DNA of 59,979 nucleotides from Defluviitaleaceae bacterium (GCA_009787355.1 WRGD01000150.1:1-59979); one strand, 5' to 3'; positions 1 through 9,270 are shown, counted from the stretch's first letter. Notes: generated from the letters alone by a model not told the origin. Translations and numbers: made by a program.

Positions 1-95
1 CTATCTAGTAAACTAAAGAACCGCCGTATACGGAACCGTACGTACGGTGGTGTGAGAGGTCGGCTATTCAATTATTGGATAGCCTCCTACTCGAT
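1..95 (+). ncRNA. Group II intron, 3' end (domains V and VI)
   Basis: Positions 20-51 fold as a domain V hairpin: a 9 bp lower stem (20-28 with 43-51, one G-T wobble), a 2 nt CG bulge at 41-42, a 4 bp upper stem and a GAAC loop. That two-base bulge is the hallmark of domain V. Domain VI follows, with GGCTAT (62-67) pairing ATAGCC (79-84), and the intron probably ends near the CTCGAT at 90-95. The body and any reverse transcriptase lie to the left, outside the window. The exact 3' splice site is inferred. Confidence 0.8.
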
Positions 96-116
96 TGCTT
101 AATCACTTGCTTAAAT

Positions 117-1712
117 TTAAACTTTGCTTTCTTTCATATACTCCAAATACTCATTATAGGTCATTTGTCTATCTATTATTTTTCCATCTTTTATTTCTAT
201 TATCCTATTTGCAAGTGTTTGTATAAATTCATGGTCATGGGAAGAAAATAAAATATTACTTGGATATGCCAAAAGTCCATCATTTAAAGCTGTTATCGTT
301 TCCAAATCCAAATGGTTTGTTGGTTGGTCCATAATAAGTAAATTCGCATCGAACATCATAATTCTAGAAAGCATCATTCTTACTTTTTCACCACCAGATA
401 AAACACTTACTTTTTTGGCTGTTTCATCTCCACTAAATAACATTTTACCTAAAAATCCACGTAAATAATTTTCGCTATCATCTTTACTATATTGTCTTAA
501 CCATTCAACTAAATTTATTTTTTTACCTTCAAAAAACTCTGTGTTATCTTTTGGAAAATAAGCCTTTGTAATTGTTATACCAAACTTAACTTCGCCCGAA
601 TCCGGTTGCTCTTCTCCTTCAAGTATTTTAAAAAGAGTTGTTATAGCTATTTCATTACCAATAAAAGCTATTTTGTCTTCTTTATTTAAAGAAAATTTTA
701 TATTATCCAGAAGTTTTACACCATCTACAGTTTTAGAAATACCATCTACGGTTAAAATATCATTACCAACCTCTCTTTCAGGTTTAAAAACAACAAATGG
801 ATATTTTCTCGTACTTGGCTGTATGTCATCTAGTGTTATCTTGTCCAACATTTTTTTACGACTTGTTGCTTGCTTAGATTTGGAAGCATTTGCACTAAAC
901 CTTTGTATAAAAGTTTGAAGCTCTTTTATTTTATCTTCTTTTTTCTTATTTTGGTCTCTCATCATTTGTAATGCAAGCCTGCTAGATTGATACCAAAAAT
1001 CATAATTACCAGTATATAATCTTATTTTTCCAAAATCTACGTCTGCCATCATTGTACAAACATTATTTAAAAAATATCTATCATGAGAAACAACAATAAC
1101 AATTCCAGAAAAATTAATTAAAAATTCTTGTAACCAGCTTATTGCTGCTATATCTAAATCATTTGTAGGTTCATCTAATACAATTATATCTGGGGAACCA
1201 AATAATGCTTGTGCAAGTAATACTTTAACTTTTTGACTACCTTCTAGTTCTTTTAACTTTAAATTATGCAAATTTTCATGTATTCCAAGATTAATAAGAA
1301 GCTTTGCAGCCTCAGATTCTGCTTCCCAACCTCCCATTTCTGAAAATTCTGCTTCCAGTTCTGCTGCTTTTATGCCATCTTCATCATTAAAATCTTCTTT
1401 CAAATATATAGCATCTTTTTCTTTTCCTATTTGGTACAAACGCATATTGCCCATTATTACAGTATCTAGTATGCTATATTCATCAAAAACATAATGATCT
1501 TGCTTTAGTACAGACATTCTTGTATTTTTTGGCATACTTATCTCGCCAGTTGTTGGTTCTATTTCTTTAGATATTATCTTTAAAAAAGTCGATTTTCCTG
1601 CTCCATTTGCCCCTATTATACCGTAGCAATTACCCGGTGTAAATTTTATATTAACTTCATCAAATAATTTCTTTGATGCGAATTGAAGACTTACATTGCT
1701 TACTATAAGCAT
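117..1712 (-). CDS. ABC-F family ATPase, YbiT/YkpA type
   Basis: Cytoplasmic tandem ABC ATPase of 531 residues without membrane segments, so an ABC-F protein. Such proteins bind the ribosome or translation factors rather than transport solutes. The N-terminus and the SRFSANASKSKQATSR linker match the YbiT/YkpA branch. Domain 1 has an intact Walker A (GANGAGKS, about residue 34) and Walker B (LDEPTND), but its signature reads LEGSQ. Domain 2 has an intact LSGGE signature, but its P-loop reads GNEIAITT (about residue 350, no lysine) and its catalytic glutamate is Gln (MDQPTNHLD, about residue 460). It is the last gene of the leftward cluster, 2 bp after prfA. A true antibiotic-resistance role is not indicated. 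Confidence 0.9.
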   Translation of the reverse strand: MLIVSNVSLQFASKKLFDEVNIKFTPGNCYGIIGANGAGKSTFLKIISKEIEPTTGEISMPKNTRMSVLKQDHYVFDEYSILDTVIMGNMRLYQIGKEKDAIYLKEDFNDEDGIKAAELEAEFSEMGGWEAESEAAKLLINLGIHENLHNLKLKELEGSQKVKVLLAQALFGSPDIIVLDEPTNDLDIAAISWLQEFLINFSGIVIVVSHDRYFLNNVCTMMADVDFGKIRLYTGNYDFWYQSSRLALQMMRDQNKKKEDKIKELQTFIQRFSANASKSKQATSRKKMLDKITLDDIQPSTRKYPFVVFKPEREVGNDILTVDGISKTVDGVKLLDNIKFSLNKEDKIAFIGNEIAITTLFKILEGEEQPDSGEVKFGITITKAYFPKDNTEFFEGKKINLVEWLRQYSKDDSENYLRGFLGKMLFSGDETAKKVSVLSGGEKVRMMLSRIMMFDANLLIMDQPTNHLDLETITALNDGLLAYPSNILFSSHDHEFIQTLANRIIEIKDGKIIDRQMTYNEYLEYMKESKV

Positions 1713-1714
1713 TT

Positions 1715-2788
1715 TTATACCTCACTAAGTGCTCCCAATTTTTCTGTTTGATCTGTCGTTATAAGAGTATCCATTATTTCATCCAAATCTCCATCCAAAA
1801 CAGAATCTAATCTATGAAGAGTTAAATTAATACGATGGTCTGTTACTCTTCCTTGTGGAAAATTATATGTTCTTATTTTTTGACTTCTATCTCCTGTACC
1901 TACTTGGCTTTTTCTTTGGTCGCTCATTTCTTTTTGTCTTTTTTCTTGCTCTAGTTCAAAAAGTTTTGCTCTAAGCACTTTCATTGCTTTTTCTTTGTTT
2001 TTCAATTGACTTTTTTCGTCTTGACAGCTAACAACTATTCCTGATGGCATATGTGTAATACGAACAGCACTATCTGTTGTATTTACAGATTGTCCACCAT
2101 TTCCACCAGACCTAAAAACATCTACACGTATATCGTTCTGATTGATTTCTACCTCTACATCTTCTGCTTCTGGTAACACTGCAACTGTTACAGTAGAAGT
2201 ATGAATACGTCCACTACTTTCCGTTGCTGGTACACGTTGTACACGATGTACACCACTTTCATATTTAAGTCTACTGTACGCACCTTTCCCTTGTATCATA
2301 AAAACTACTTCTTTAAAACCGCCAACATCACTTTCATTTGTGTTCATTATTTCTGTTTTAAAGCGTTTTCTTTCCGCATACCTATGATACATTCTAAATA
2401 AATTACCCGCAAAAATAGCTGCTTCATCACCACCAGCACCACCACGTATCTCTACTATAACATTCTTATGGTCATTTTCATCTACTGGTAGAAGCAGTAT
2501 TTTAAGCTCGTGTAATAATCTCTCTTCTTTTTCTACAGCCATTTTCAAATCTTCTTTTATCATTTGCCTAAAATCTTCATCTTTTTCTATGTTTAACATT
2601 TCTTTATTTTCAGATATTTCTAATAATAAGTCTTTATATTCTCTATATTTTTCTATTATAGGAGAAAAATGAGAATGTTCTTTCATTAAAGCACGCCATT
2701 CACTATTATTCGAAATAACTTGTGAATCATTTATTTTTTCAGATAATATGTCAAATTTCTTTTCTAATTCATTTAAATTTTCAAACAT
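1715..2788 (-). CDS. prfA: Peptide chain release factor 1
   Basis: Class I release factor that reads UAA and UAG stop codons in the ribosomal A site and triggers peptide release. At 357 residues it has normal RF1 length. The PxT-type codon-recognition tripeptide is seen in [10 protein letters not shown], distinguishing it from RF2, and the catalytic GGQ is in [12 protein letters not shown]. The N-terminal helical domain and the C-terminal [18 protein letters not shown] segment are also typical. The usual neighbour prmC is absent. Downstream it nearly abuts the ABC-F gene, another ribosome-associated factor. Confidence 0.97.
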   Translation of the reverse strand: MFENLNELEKKFDILSEKINDSQVISNNSEWRALMKEHSHFSPIIEKYREYKDLLLEISENKEMLNIEKDEDFRQMIKEDLKMAVEKEERLLHELKILLLPVDENDHKNVIVEIRGGAGGDEAAIFAGNLFRMYHRYAERKRFKTEIMNTNESDVGGFKEVVFMIQGKGAYSRLKYESGVHRVQRVPATESSGRIHTSTVTVAVLPEAEDVEVEINQNDIRVDVFRSGGNGGQSVNTTDSAVRITHMPSGIVVSCQDEKSQLKNKEKAMKVLRAKLFELEQEKRQKEMSDQRKSQVGTGDRSQKIRTYNFPQGRVTDHRINLTLHRLDSVLDGDLDEIMDTLITTDQTEKLGALSEV

Positions 2789-2837
2789 TTAAATTTCCTT
2801 TCTTTTGTTTTCAAATCAAATACATTTTATCACAATT

Positions 2838-4436
2838 TTAATGCATAATAAACCACTCACGAATATTGTTATAAGGATTTCTTATACTTGGTTTTCCTTC
2901 TATTACTATACTCTGATTTGTTAAAAGAACATTGCTTATAAAAGTTATTCCTACTATAGGCAATTGTTCATTTATATATGTTTGTATATTTTTCAACAAA
3001 TAGCTATATTCTTCTATTGTAAAAGCATTATTTATTTCCTGTAAATATTCATCTAACCTAGCACTACTATAATTCATAAAATTATTAACTCCACTTGAAC
3101 TAAATAAATCAGAAAAATTATTTCCTATAGATGTACCTGCAAATAATAAATCAAAATTTCTATTCTGTATTTGCACTTTATAATCTTCAAAACTAAGATT
3201 CATTAATATTACATTTATACCTAAATTTTCTAAATTTTGTTTTAATCTTTCAGATATAGCTACTCTAGAGGCATTTTCCTCATTTACAAGTATTCTTAGA
3301 CTAAGAGGTATTGAAACATTAGATACTATACTACCAAGTACATTTTCTTCTATTTCTATAAAACCAGCTGTATGCAAAAGTTCGGTTATTTTTTCTATAT
3401 CAAAATCATAATAATTAAGTCCTTGTTTATAAAACGAATTTTGTGAGTTAACAATAGAACTAGTTCTATTTGCAAGTCCAAAATATGATATATCTATGAA
3501 ATCTCTATCTAACAAAGAATGTGCAATTGCAGCCCGTAAACTTAAATTGTGCAATATTATATTATCAAAATTAAATGCCAAAAAATCAAGATTATTTGTT
3601 ACAAGAGGGTTAATATTAAAATTTACAAAAGAAAAAGAATATCTGGTTAAATCTGATATATTGGATACAAAAGAATTTATTATATTTTGGCTAAGTGCAT
3701 TTAAATTTGTCTCTGTGTCTGATATTATAATGACTCGTATTGCACTAATATAAGCTCTATCTACTACATTTGGATTTTGTATTAATACCATTTCTCTTGG
3801 AAATGACCTACTATGAATCATAAAAGGTCCTGTTCCAAGAGCTTGTAAATTTCTTTGATTAAGCATTCCAGAAAAAAAATGTTCTGGAATTATAGGAAAA
3901 GTAAGATAATTTTCAAATCTCCCACCAATCGCTCTACTAAATCCAAATGATATATTTGTACTATCTATTATTTCTATATTGTTTATATATCTTACTAATT
4001 CAAAATATGGAGAAGACGGGTTATTTCGTATAGTATTTATTGTAAACAAAATATCATTTGTTGTAACCCTTACACCATCAGACCAATTTCTATTTGCAAG
4101 AGATACAATTACAGAAGTATTATCTTGTAAAACAGTTAAACGCTCTGCCAAAACTGGATTTGCTATAAAATTTTCTATTTCAAAAAGTGGCTCATAAATT
4201 AGATTAAGAACATTTGAAACAGATATATCTGTATTTATTATAGGATTAAGTGTTGTAGGGTTGTTCATAGAAATATTTAATGTTCCACCCGTAGTAGGAG
4301 ATATTTCATCTTCTATTCCCACACTTATATTTGTTCTGGTAATATTTATTATTTCATTTTCTATATTTTCTGTACCACAAGCTACTAAAAATATTATAAA
4401 AAATAAATTTTTTAAATGTTTTAAAAATAACCGCAT
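2838..4436 (-). CDS. Peptide/oligopeptide ABC transporter substrate-binding lipoprotein (SBP family 5)
   Basis: Extracytoplasmic binding protein of about 532 residues with a lipoprotein signal peptide ending in LVAC (Cys20). The family 5 pattern is visible: GGTLNISMNNPTTLNPI after the linker, ANRNWSDGVRVTTNDILFT, then the cleft and C-terminal lobe. A longer reading frame starts at 4454, but the ATG at 4436 has an AGGAG site directly upstream and begins the natural signal peptide, so I chose it. No permease or ATPase genes are adjacent. The ligand is unknown; peptides are the default for this family. Confidence 0.85.
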   Translation of the reverse strand: MRLFLKHLKNLFFIIFLVACGTENIENEIINITRTNISVGIEDEISPTTGGTLNISMNNPTTLNPIINTDISVSNVLNLIYEPLFEIENFIANPVLAERLTVLQDNTSVIVSLANRNWSDGVRVTTNDILFTINTIRNNPSSPYFELVRYINNIEIIDSTNISFGFSRAIGGRFENYLTFPIIPEHFFSGMLNQRNLQALGTGPFMIHSRSFPREMVLIQNPNVVDRAYISAIRVIIISDTETNLNALSQNIINSFVSNISDLTRYSFSFVNFNINPLVTNNLDFLAFNFDNIILHNLSLRAAIAHSLLDRDFIDISYFGLANRTSSIVNSQNSFYKQGLNYYDFDIEKITELLHTAGFIEIEENVLGSIVSNVSIPLSLRILVNEENASRVAISERLKQNLENLGINVILMNLSFEDYKVQIQNRNFDLLFAGTSIGNNFSDLFSSSGVNNFMNYSSARLDEYLQEINNAFTIEEYSYLLKNIQTYINEQLPIVGITFISNVLLTNQSIVIEGKPSIRNPYNNIREWFIMH

Positions 4437-4474
4437 ATATCTCCTAACACACATTTTTTATAATTTTCATATAT

Positions 4475-5053
4475 TTATAAAAAATCTAAAAAATTATTAA
4501 TCCAAAACATAAATCTATATGCATACATACTAATTTGTACAACTCTTACATATCGTCTCGTCTCTTCAAATGGTATATAATTTAACGTTTCTCCATCATC
4601 TGAAAAATTGGAATTATCAAGCCAACTTGAAACATTACCACTACCAGCATTGTAAGCAGCAAGTGCAACATCTATTGTACTATGACTCCTAATAAGTCTA
4701 TTTATATACCATGTACCCATATTTATATTTATAGCTGGGTCAAATATCATACTGTCAAAATCAAAATTATCTATTCCAAGTTCATTTGCTACCCAAATTG
4801 CAGTACCAGGCATAAGCTGCATAAGACCACTTGCACCAGCATGTGAAACTGCATTTTTATTAAATCTACTTTCAACATTTATAATAGATGCTACTATAAC
4901 AGGGTCTACACCATGTAAATTTGCATATTTATTTATTATATCAAAATAGTCTATGGGAAAATATCTTTTGAAGGTATGGATAGAAAAAACAACACCGAAA
5001 CCAACGCTAAATAGCAGTAAGATAAAAATTACAAATTTTATTTTTTTTTTCAT
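4475..5053 (-). CDS. Lytic murein transglycosylase, SLT domain
   Basis: Membrane-anchored or secreted peptidoglycan-cleaving enzyme of 192 residues. An N-terminal hydrophobic segment (about residues 6-26) is followed directly by a Slt70-type catalytic domain. The catalytic glutamate is in NVESRF, followed by SGLMQLMPGTA and the AAYNAGSG motif. It lies between coaE and the lipoprotein gene on the same strand, and a polA-coaE-transglycosylase order recurs in Clostridia. Likely role: wall remodelling. Confidence 0.93.
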   Translation of the reverse strand: MKKKIKFVIFILLLFSVGFGVVFSIHTFKRYFPIDYFDIINKYANLHGVDPVIVASIINVESRFNKNAVSHAGASGLMQLMPGTAIWVANELGIDNFDFDSMIFDPAININMGTWYINRLIRSHSTIDVALAAYNAGSGNVSSWLDNSNFSDDGETLNYIPFEETRRYVRVVQISMYAYRFMFWINNFLDFL

Positions 5054-5068
5054 ATAATATACAATTCA

Positions 5069-5626
5069 CTAATCATTATTAAAAATGACTACATCTACAA
5101 TTGATTTAAATTTTCTATAATCTTCTTGGGATTTTATTCTATTCATAGCTGTTTCTTTTGATATTTTATCACGTTTCATTATTCTTTGCAGTCTCTTTTT
5201 TTTGCTACATAAAACCAAAATAGTATGCGTACATATCAAATGTAGTTTTAAGTTAAATAAAAGAGCTGCATCTATGATTATTATATTCCCATTGCTTTCA
5301 TTTAATTTTTTATAAACATCTTTATATACAAGCTCTGTAATATGTTTATGTACAATATTATTTAAAATTTCTAAATTAGAATTGCTTGAAAAAACAATTT
5401 CACCAAGTTTTTTTCTATCTATTTCTAATGCACTACCTGCAGTTTTCAATATTCCATACCCAAAGAAAGATACAATTTCATCTTGCTTATGTTCTAGAGC
5501 AATATGCCCATATTTATCTACATCTAAAATATGGGCATTATAATCTTTAAATAAACCTGCAACTTTACTTTTTCCACTACCGGTGGGACCAGTTAAGCCA
5601 ATTATATATTTTTTATTTAGTGTCAT
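5069..5626 (-). CDS. coaE: Dephospho-CoA kinase
   Basis: Catalyses the last step of coenzyme A synthesis, phosphorylating the 3'-hydroxyl of dephospho-CoA. It has a P-loop GPTGSGKS at residues 13-20, a DVDKYGHIAL segment, and RIMKRDKISKETAMNRIKSQ near the end. At 185 residues it is slightly short, ending at DVVIFNND where relatives usually continue with a further C-terminal helix. Its start overlaps the polA stop by 14 bp, so the two are translationally coupled. Confidence 0.95.
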   Translation of the reverse strand: MTLNKKYIIGLTGPTGSGKSKVAGLFKDYNAHILDVDKYGHIALEHKQDEIVSFFGYGILKTAGSALEIDRKKLGEIVFSSNSNLEILNNIVHKHITELVYKDVYKKLNESNGNIIIIDAALLFNLKLHLICTHTILVLCSKKKRLQRIMKRDKISKETAMNRIKSQEDYRKFKSIVDVVIFNND

Positions 5627-8273
5627 ACCACGTAGCTCCCTCTTTTACTTCTGTTTCTAAGGGTACTAATAATTCTACTGCATTTTCCATTTCTTCTTTT
5701 AATATCTTTTTCATCACATCTATTTCTGTTTTTTTAGTTTCCACAAGTAGTTCGTCGTGTACTGTTAAGATAATACGACTTTGTAAATTTTGAGATTTAA
5801 TACTATTGTATACACGAACCATAGCTATTTTCATAATATCCGCTGCACTTCCTTGTATCGGCATATTCATAGCTATACGCTCCCCAAAGTTTTTCGTTGC
5901 AAAATTTTTAGAATTAATTTCTGGTATATTTCTTCTTCTACCTAAAATTGTTATACCATAACCATTTCGTTTTGCAAATTCTACCTGCTCATCTAAATAT
6001 TTCTTTATATTTGGGTATTTTTCAAAATATTTTTTTATATATATCTCAGCCTCTTTTTTTGTTATTTTTAAATCATTAGAAAGACTAAAACTACCCATAC
6101 CATATAAAATACCAAAATTTATAGCTTTTGCACTATTGCGTTCCTTGCTTGTAACACTTTCTAGCGGAACACCTAAAACGCTAGCAGCTGTAGCTTTATG
6201 AATGTCATCACCTCTTTTATATGCATTTATCATATTTTCATCTTTAGACAAATGTGCCATTATTCTTAATTCTATTTGACTGTAATCTGCATCTAAAAAA
6301 GTATAACTATCATCTGTTGGGGTAAATACTTTTCGTAATTGTCTACCTAACTCCATTCTTACAGGTATATTTTGCAAATTCGGCTCTATCGAAGATATAC
6401 GACCAGTAGTGGTTAGAGTTTGATTAAATGTCGTGTGTATTTTATCTGTAAAAGGGTCGGCTAAAGCAAGTAATCCTTCACAATATGTTGTTTTTAATTT
6501 TGTAAGTGTTCTATATTCAAGTATTTTTTCTATTATTGGGTGGTCTGCTTTTATTTTTTCTAAAACATCTGCTGCTGTAGAATATCCCGTTTTAGTTTTT
6601 TTACTACCTTGAAGACCTAATTTTTCAAATAAAATTGTTCCCATTTGTAATGGAGAATTTATGTTAAATTCTTCATTTGCTAAACTATATATTTCTTTTG
6701 TTAATCTATCTATATCTAAAGTTATACTATTATCAAAATCTACAAGGGAAATTCGATTTATTTTTACTCCATATATCTCCATTTCTGAAAGAATAATAGC
6801 TAATGGTAGTTCTATCTCAAAATATAATTTATCTTGACTATTTTCTCTTAATTTTTCTTTTAATATATCCTTACTTATAAAAGATATGTAAGAGAAAAAT
6901 CCACTGTATATTTTTATTTGTTCTTTTTCTAATTTTTCAAAACTTTTTTTATTATTTATTTTTTCAAAATCTTCTATATTTATATCAATATTCAAAATAT
7001 CATTAATAAAAGAGGTAACATTTGTATTTAGAATATAGGTAGCTAAAACAACATCAAAAGAAGGATTTAAATTTAGCTTACTTTCTGTTAAAAACTTTTT
7101 GGAGTCGAAAAAAATTATATTTTTGTCTTCAAAAATCTTACATTTTTTAAAAACATAAGATTTTGCAAGTTCTTCTGTAAACATAAAAAAATATGAACTT
7201 ATTTTTTTCATTTTAAAAGTCAAACTTACACCAACATTTTTACCTAAAAAATTTACAAGGCTCAAAGATAATTCATTATTATCTAAATTATTAGAAATAT
7301 CTTTTTGAAAAAAATAAAAAAAATCATCAATTTCTTTTTCTGTTGTTATCAACTCTGTATCAAAATAATTTTCTATATTATCATTAAAATCTTGGTTAGA
7401 ACTTTCAAAATATTTAGAAACTATAGACTTAAATTCTAAATCTAAAAGCTCTTTTTTGAAACCCTGATTGAATATATCTTCTTTTGTTATCTCTTTTTCT
7501 AGCTCTAAATCTTGAACATTTGTAATAATTGTTGCAAGTTCTTTTGAAAGTATTGCAATATCTTTATTTTTTATTAAATTTTCAGAAATACGTGCAGGCT
7601 TTATAAATTTATAATTTTCTATAGCATTTTCGATGTTTTTATATTCTTTTATTATTTTTATGGCAGTTTTTTCACCAATACTCGGAACACCAGGTATATT
7701 ATCACTAGTATCCCCCATTAAAGCTTTTACGTCTATATACTCCTTTGGTGTTACTCCTATTAGTTCTATTACATCTTTTTTATAATAATCTTCTACCTCT
7801 GTTTTACCTGCTTTTGTTTTTGGTATTCTTATTTTTATATTATCTGTTGCAATTTGTAATAAATCTCTATCTCCAGAAACTAAGATAACATCATAATTTT
7901 TATTTTCACAATTAATAGCAAGGGTTCCAAGTAAGTCATCTGCTTCATATCCATCTTTTTCAAATATTTGTATATTCATTACTTTTAATAAATCTTTTAA
8001 TACAGGCATTTGTACTACAAGTTCTTCTGGCATTCCTTTTCTGTGTTTTTTATAATCTTCAAATTTTTGATGTCTTATTGTAGGGCCTTTTAAATCGAAA
8101 GCTACACCAACATAGTTTGGATTTTCTTCTTCATAAAGTTTAAAGAAAATATTCAAAAAACCATAGATACCATTTGTATAAAGTCCTTTTTTGTTTGTAA
8201 GAGTCGGAAGACCAAAAAAAGCTCTGTTTATTATACTATTGCCATCTATCAAAAGAACTTTTTGTTTGTTCAT
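5613..8273 (-). CDS. polA: DNA polymerase I
   Basis: Repair and Okazaki-fragment polymerase of 886 residues. The N-terminal 5'-3' exonuclease (about residues 1-290) begins with LLIDGNSIINRAFFG and has the GDTSDNIPGVPSIGEKTA helix-hairpin-helix. The central 3'-5' exonuclease-like region lacks the DxE and other DEDD metal ligands and is probably inactive, as in many Gram-positive enzymes. The polymerase domain has motif A (DADYSQIELR), motif B (RNSAKAINFGILYGMG) and motif C (TVHDELLVE). It lies 7 bp after trmL in the leftward operon. Confidence 0.98.
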   Translation of the reverse strand: MNKQKVLLIDGNSIINRAFFGLPTLTNKKGLYTNGIYGFLNIFFKLYEEENPNYVGVAFDLKGPTIRHQKFEDYKKHRKGMPEELVVQMPVLKDLLKVMNIQIFEKDGYEADDLLGTLAINCENKNYDVILVSGDRDLLQIATDNIKIRIPKTKAGKTEVEDYYKKDVIELIGVTPKEYIDVKALMGDTSDNIPGVPSIGEKTAIKIIKEYKNIENAIENYKFIKPARISENLIKNKDIAILSKELATIITNVQDLELEKEITKEDIFNQGFKKELLDLEFKSIVSKYFESSNQDFNDNIENYFDTELITTEKEIDDFFYFFQKDISNNLDNNELSLSLVNFLGKNVGVSLTFKMKKISSYFFMFTEELAKSYVFKKCKIFEDKNIIFFDSKKFLTESKLNLNPSFDVVLATYILNTNVTSFINDILNIDINIEDFEKINNKKSFEKLEKEQIKIYSGFFSYISFISKDILKEKLRENSQDKLYFEIELPLAIILSEMEIYGVKINRISLVDFDNSITLDIDRLTKEIYSLANEEFNINSPLQMGTILFEKLGLQGSKKTKTGYSTAADVLEKIKADHPIIEKILEYRTLTKLKTTYCEGLLALADPFTDKIHTTFNQTLTTTGRISSIEPNLQNIPVRMELGRQLRKVFTPTDDSYTFLDADYSQIELRIMAHLSKDENMINAYKRGDDIHKATAASVLGVPLESVTSKERNSAKAINFGILYGMGSFSLSNDLKITKKEAEIYIKKYFEKYPNIKKYLDEQVEFAKRNGYGITILGRRRNIPEINSKNFATKNFGERIAMNMPIQGSAADIMKIAMVRVYNSIKSQNLQSRIILTVHDELLVETKKTEIDVMKKILKEEMENAVELLVPLETEVKEGATWYDTK

Positions 8274-8280
8274 TATATCC

Positions 8281-8772
8281 TCAATTCCAATTGAATTTTG
8301 TTAAATTTCCTTGTGTTTGCATATTTTTAAAACCTAGTTGCCTAAGTGCTTCATATATAACAATAGCAACAGAGCTTGATAAATTCAGGGATCTTGCTCC
8401 CTCTATCATAGGTATTCTTATTGCTGTATCTTTGTTATTAACAAGAATTTCTTCTGGTATACCTTTACTTTCTTTTCCGAACATTATGAAAGCGTTTTCT
8501 GGGTATTTTACATCTGTATATAAATTTTTTGCTTTTGTGGTAGACATATATACAATGGGATTTTCATTTTTTTCTAAAAAATGCTCAAAGTTATCGTATA
8601 TTCTTATATCTACATCTTTTAGATAATCAAGACCAGCTCTTATAAGCGTTTTTTCATCTATTTTAAAACCAAGAGGTCTTATCAAATGTAATGTAGTATT
8701 TGTAATTAAACAAGTCCTTGCTATATTTCCTGTATTTTGTGGTATTTCTGGCTCGTGCAAAATTATATTCAT
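8281..8772 (-). CDS. trmL: tRNA (cytidine/uridine-34 2'-O)-methyltransferase
   Basis: SPOUT-family methylase of the tRNA wobble base. The protein begins NIILHEPEIPQNTGNIARTC and carries MFGKESKGIPEEIL and RSLNLSSSVAIVIYEALRQL, the knotted SAM-binding motifs. An in-frame TTG at 8799 would add nine residues (KETGSRFF) not expected in the family, so the ATG at 8772 is preferred, giving 163 residues. Neither start has a strong ribosome site. It is the first gene of the leftward operon, just downstream of a palindromic promoter region. Confidence 0.92.
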   Translation of the reverse strand: MNIILHEPEIPQNTGNIARTCLITNTTLHLIRPLGFKIDEKTLIRAGLDYLKDVDIRIYDNFEHFLEKNENPIVYMSTTKAKNLYTDVKYPENAFIMFGKESKGIPEEILVNNKDTAIRIPMIEGARSLNLSSSVAIVIYEALRQLGFKNMQTQGNLTKFNWN

Positions 8773-8807
8773 AAAAAATCTGGACCCCGTTTCTTTCAAA
8801 TTGCTAG

Positions 8808-8840
8808 GTTAATATTAACATATGTTAATTATTTTTTCAA
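8808..8840 (-). promoter_or_regulatory. Promoter of the trmL-polA operon with overlapping palindromes
   Basis: On the minus strand TTGAAA (8835-8840) is followed after 17 bp by TAATAT (8812-8817). The -10 region is embedded in two overlapping perfect palindromes: GTTAATATTAAC (8808-8819) and TTAACATATGTTAA (8815-8828). This could be an operator. Promoter assignment is by consensus match only. Confidence 0.45.
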
Positions 8841-8877
8841 TTGAAATTAAAAATTAAAATTACATAGATTATTTTAA

Positions 8878-9003
8878 AGAAGAACTATAACATTCAATGA
8901 AGAATACTTTAAAACGGTTTATAAAGAAGTAGACACAAGCAATGAAAATAGGTATGTAGGTTTAAATTATGTAGATTTAGAAGAAGGAGACTTAGAGACT
9001 TAG
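8878..9003 (+). pseudogene. Short coding-like remnant, possibly from an IS200/IS605-type TnpB
   Basis: An open stretch of 41 codons without a start codon. It contains YFKTVYKEVDTSN and ENRYVGLNYVDLEEGD, which loosely resemble the strand before, and the first catalytic block of, the RuvC domain in TnpB-like proteins. After the stop the sequence degenerates into repeats of a GAGACTTAGA unit (about 8990-9020). It lies 85 bp upstream of paired palindromes of the kind found at IS200/IS605 right ends. Homology is inferred by eye and is weak. Confidence 0.3.
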
Positions 9004-9088
9004 AGGCTTAGAGACTTAGATTTAAGTTCTTTGATATTACAAGAAAATAAAAGAAACAAATGATTTAATAAATAATTATGAAAATTAC

Positions 9089-9134
9089 CCATGAGCTAGC
9101 TCATGGACATGGAAGCCCCTAGGGGCTTCCATGT
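9089..9134. repeat. Two adjacent perfect palindromes (18 bp and 28 bp)
   Basis: CCATGAGCTAGCTCATGG (9089-9106) is followed without a gap by a second perfect palindrome at 9107-9134 with arms ACATGGAAGCCCCT. The second is trailed by TTTAT. The pair may be a terminator, or the subterminal hairpins of a decayed IS200/IS605-like element together with the remnant upstream. The local GC is far above that of the surroundings. The rest of the 8800-9270 gap shows nothing else convincing. Confidence 0.6.
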
Positions 9135-9270
9135 TTTATCTAAAATTTATTACAAAATCTATTTAACAAAATTAACAAATGATAGTTAAATATGATAATT
9201 GTAACAATATTAATATTCAAGTTAATGATAAAAACACCGCAAATCATTTTATTAAAATATAAGCCTAAAA

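Noticed and set aside
5613-8273. DNA polymerase I central domain as an active proofreading exonuclease
   Set aside because: The DEDD metal ligands are not present in the region after the 5' nuclease; it appears to be a structural remnant only.
8990-9020. Tandem GAGACTTAGA-like units, considered as a CRISPR or satellite array
   Set aside because: Only about three imperfect copies with no spacers; local slippage at the end of a decayed frame is a simpler reading.
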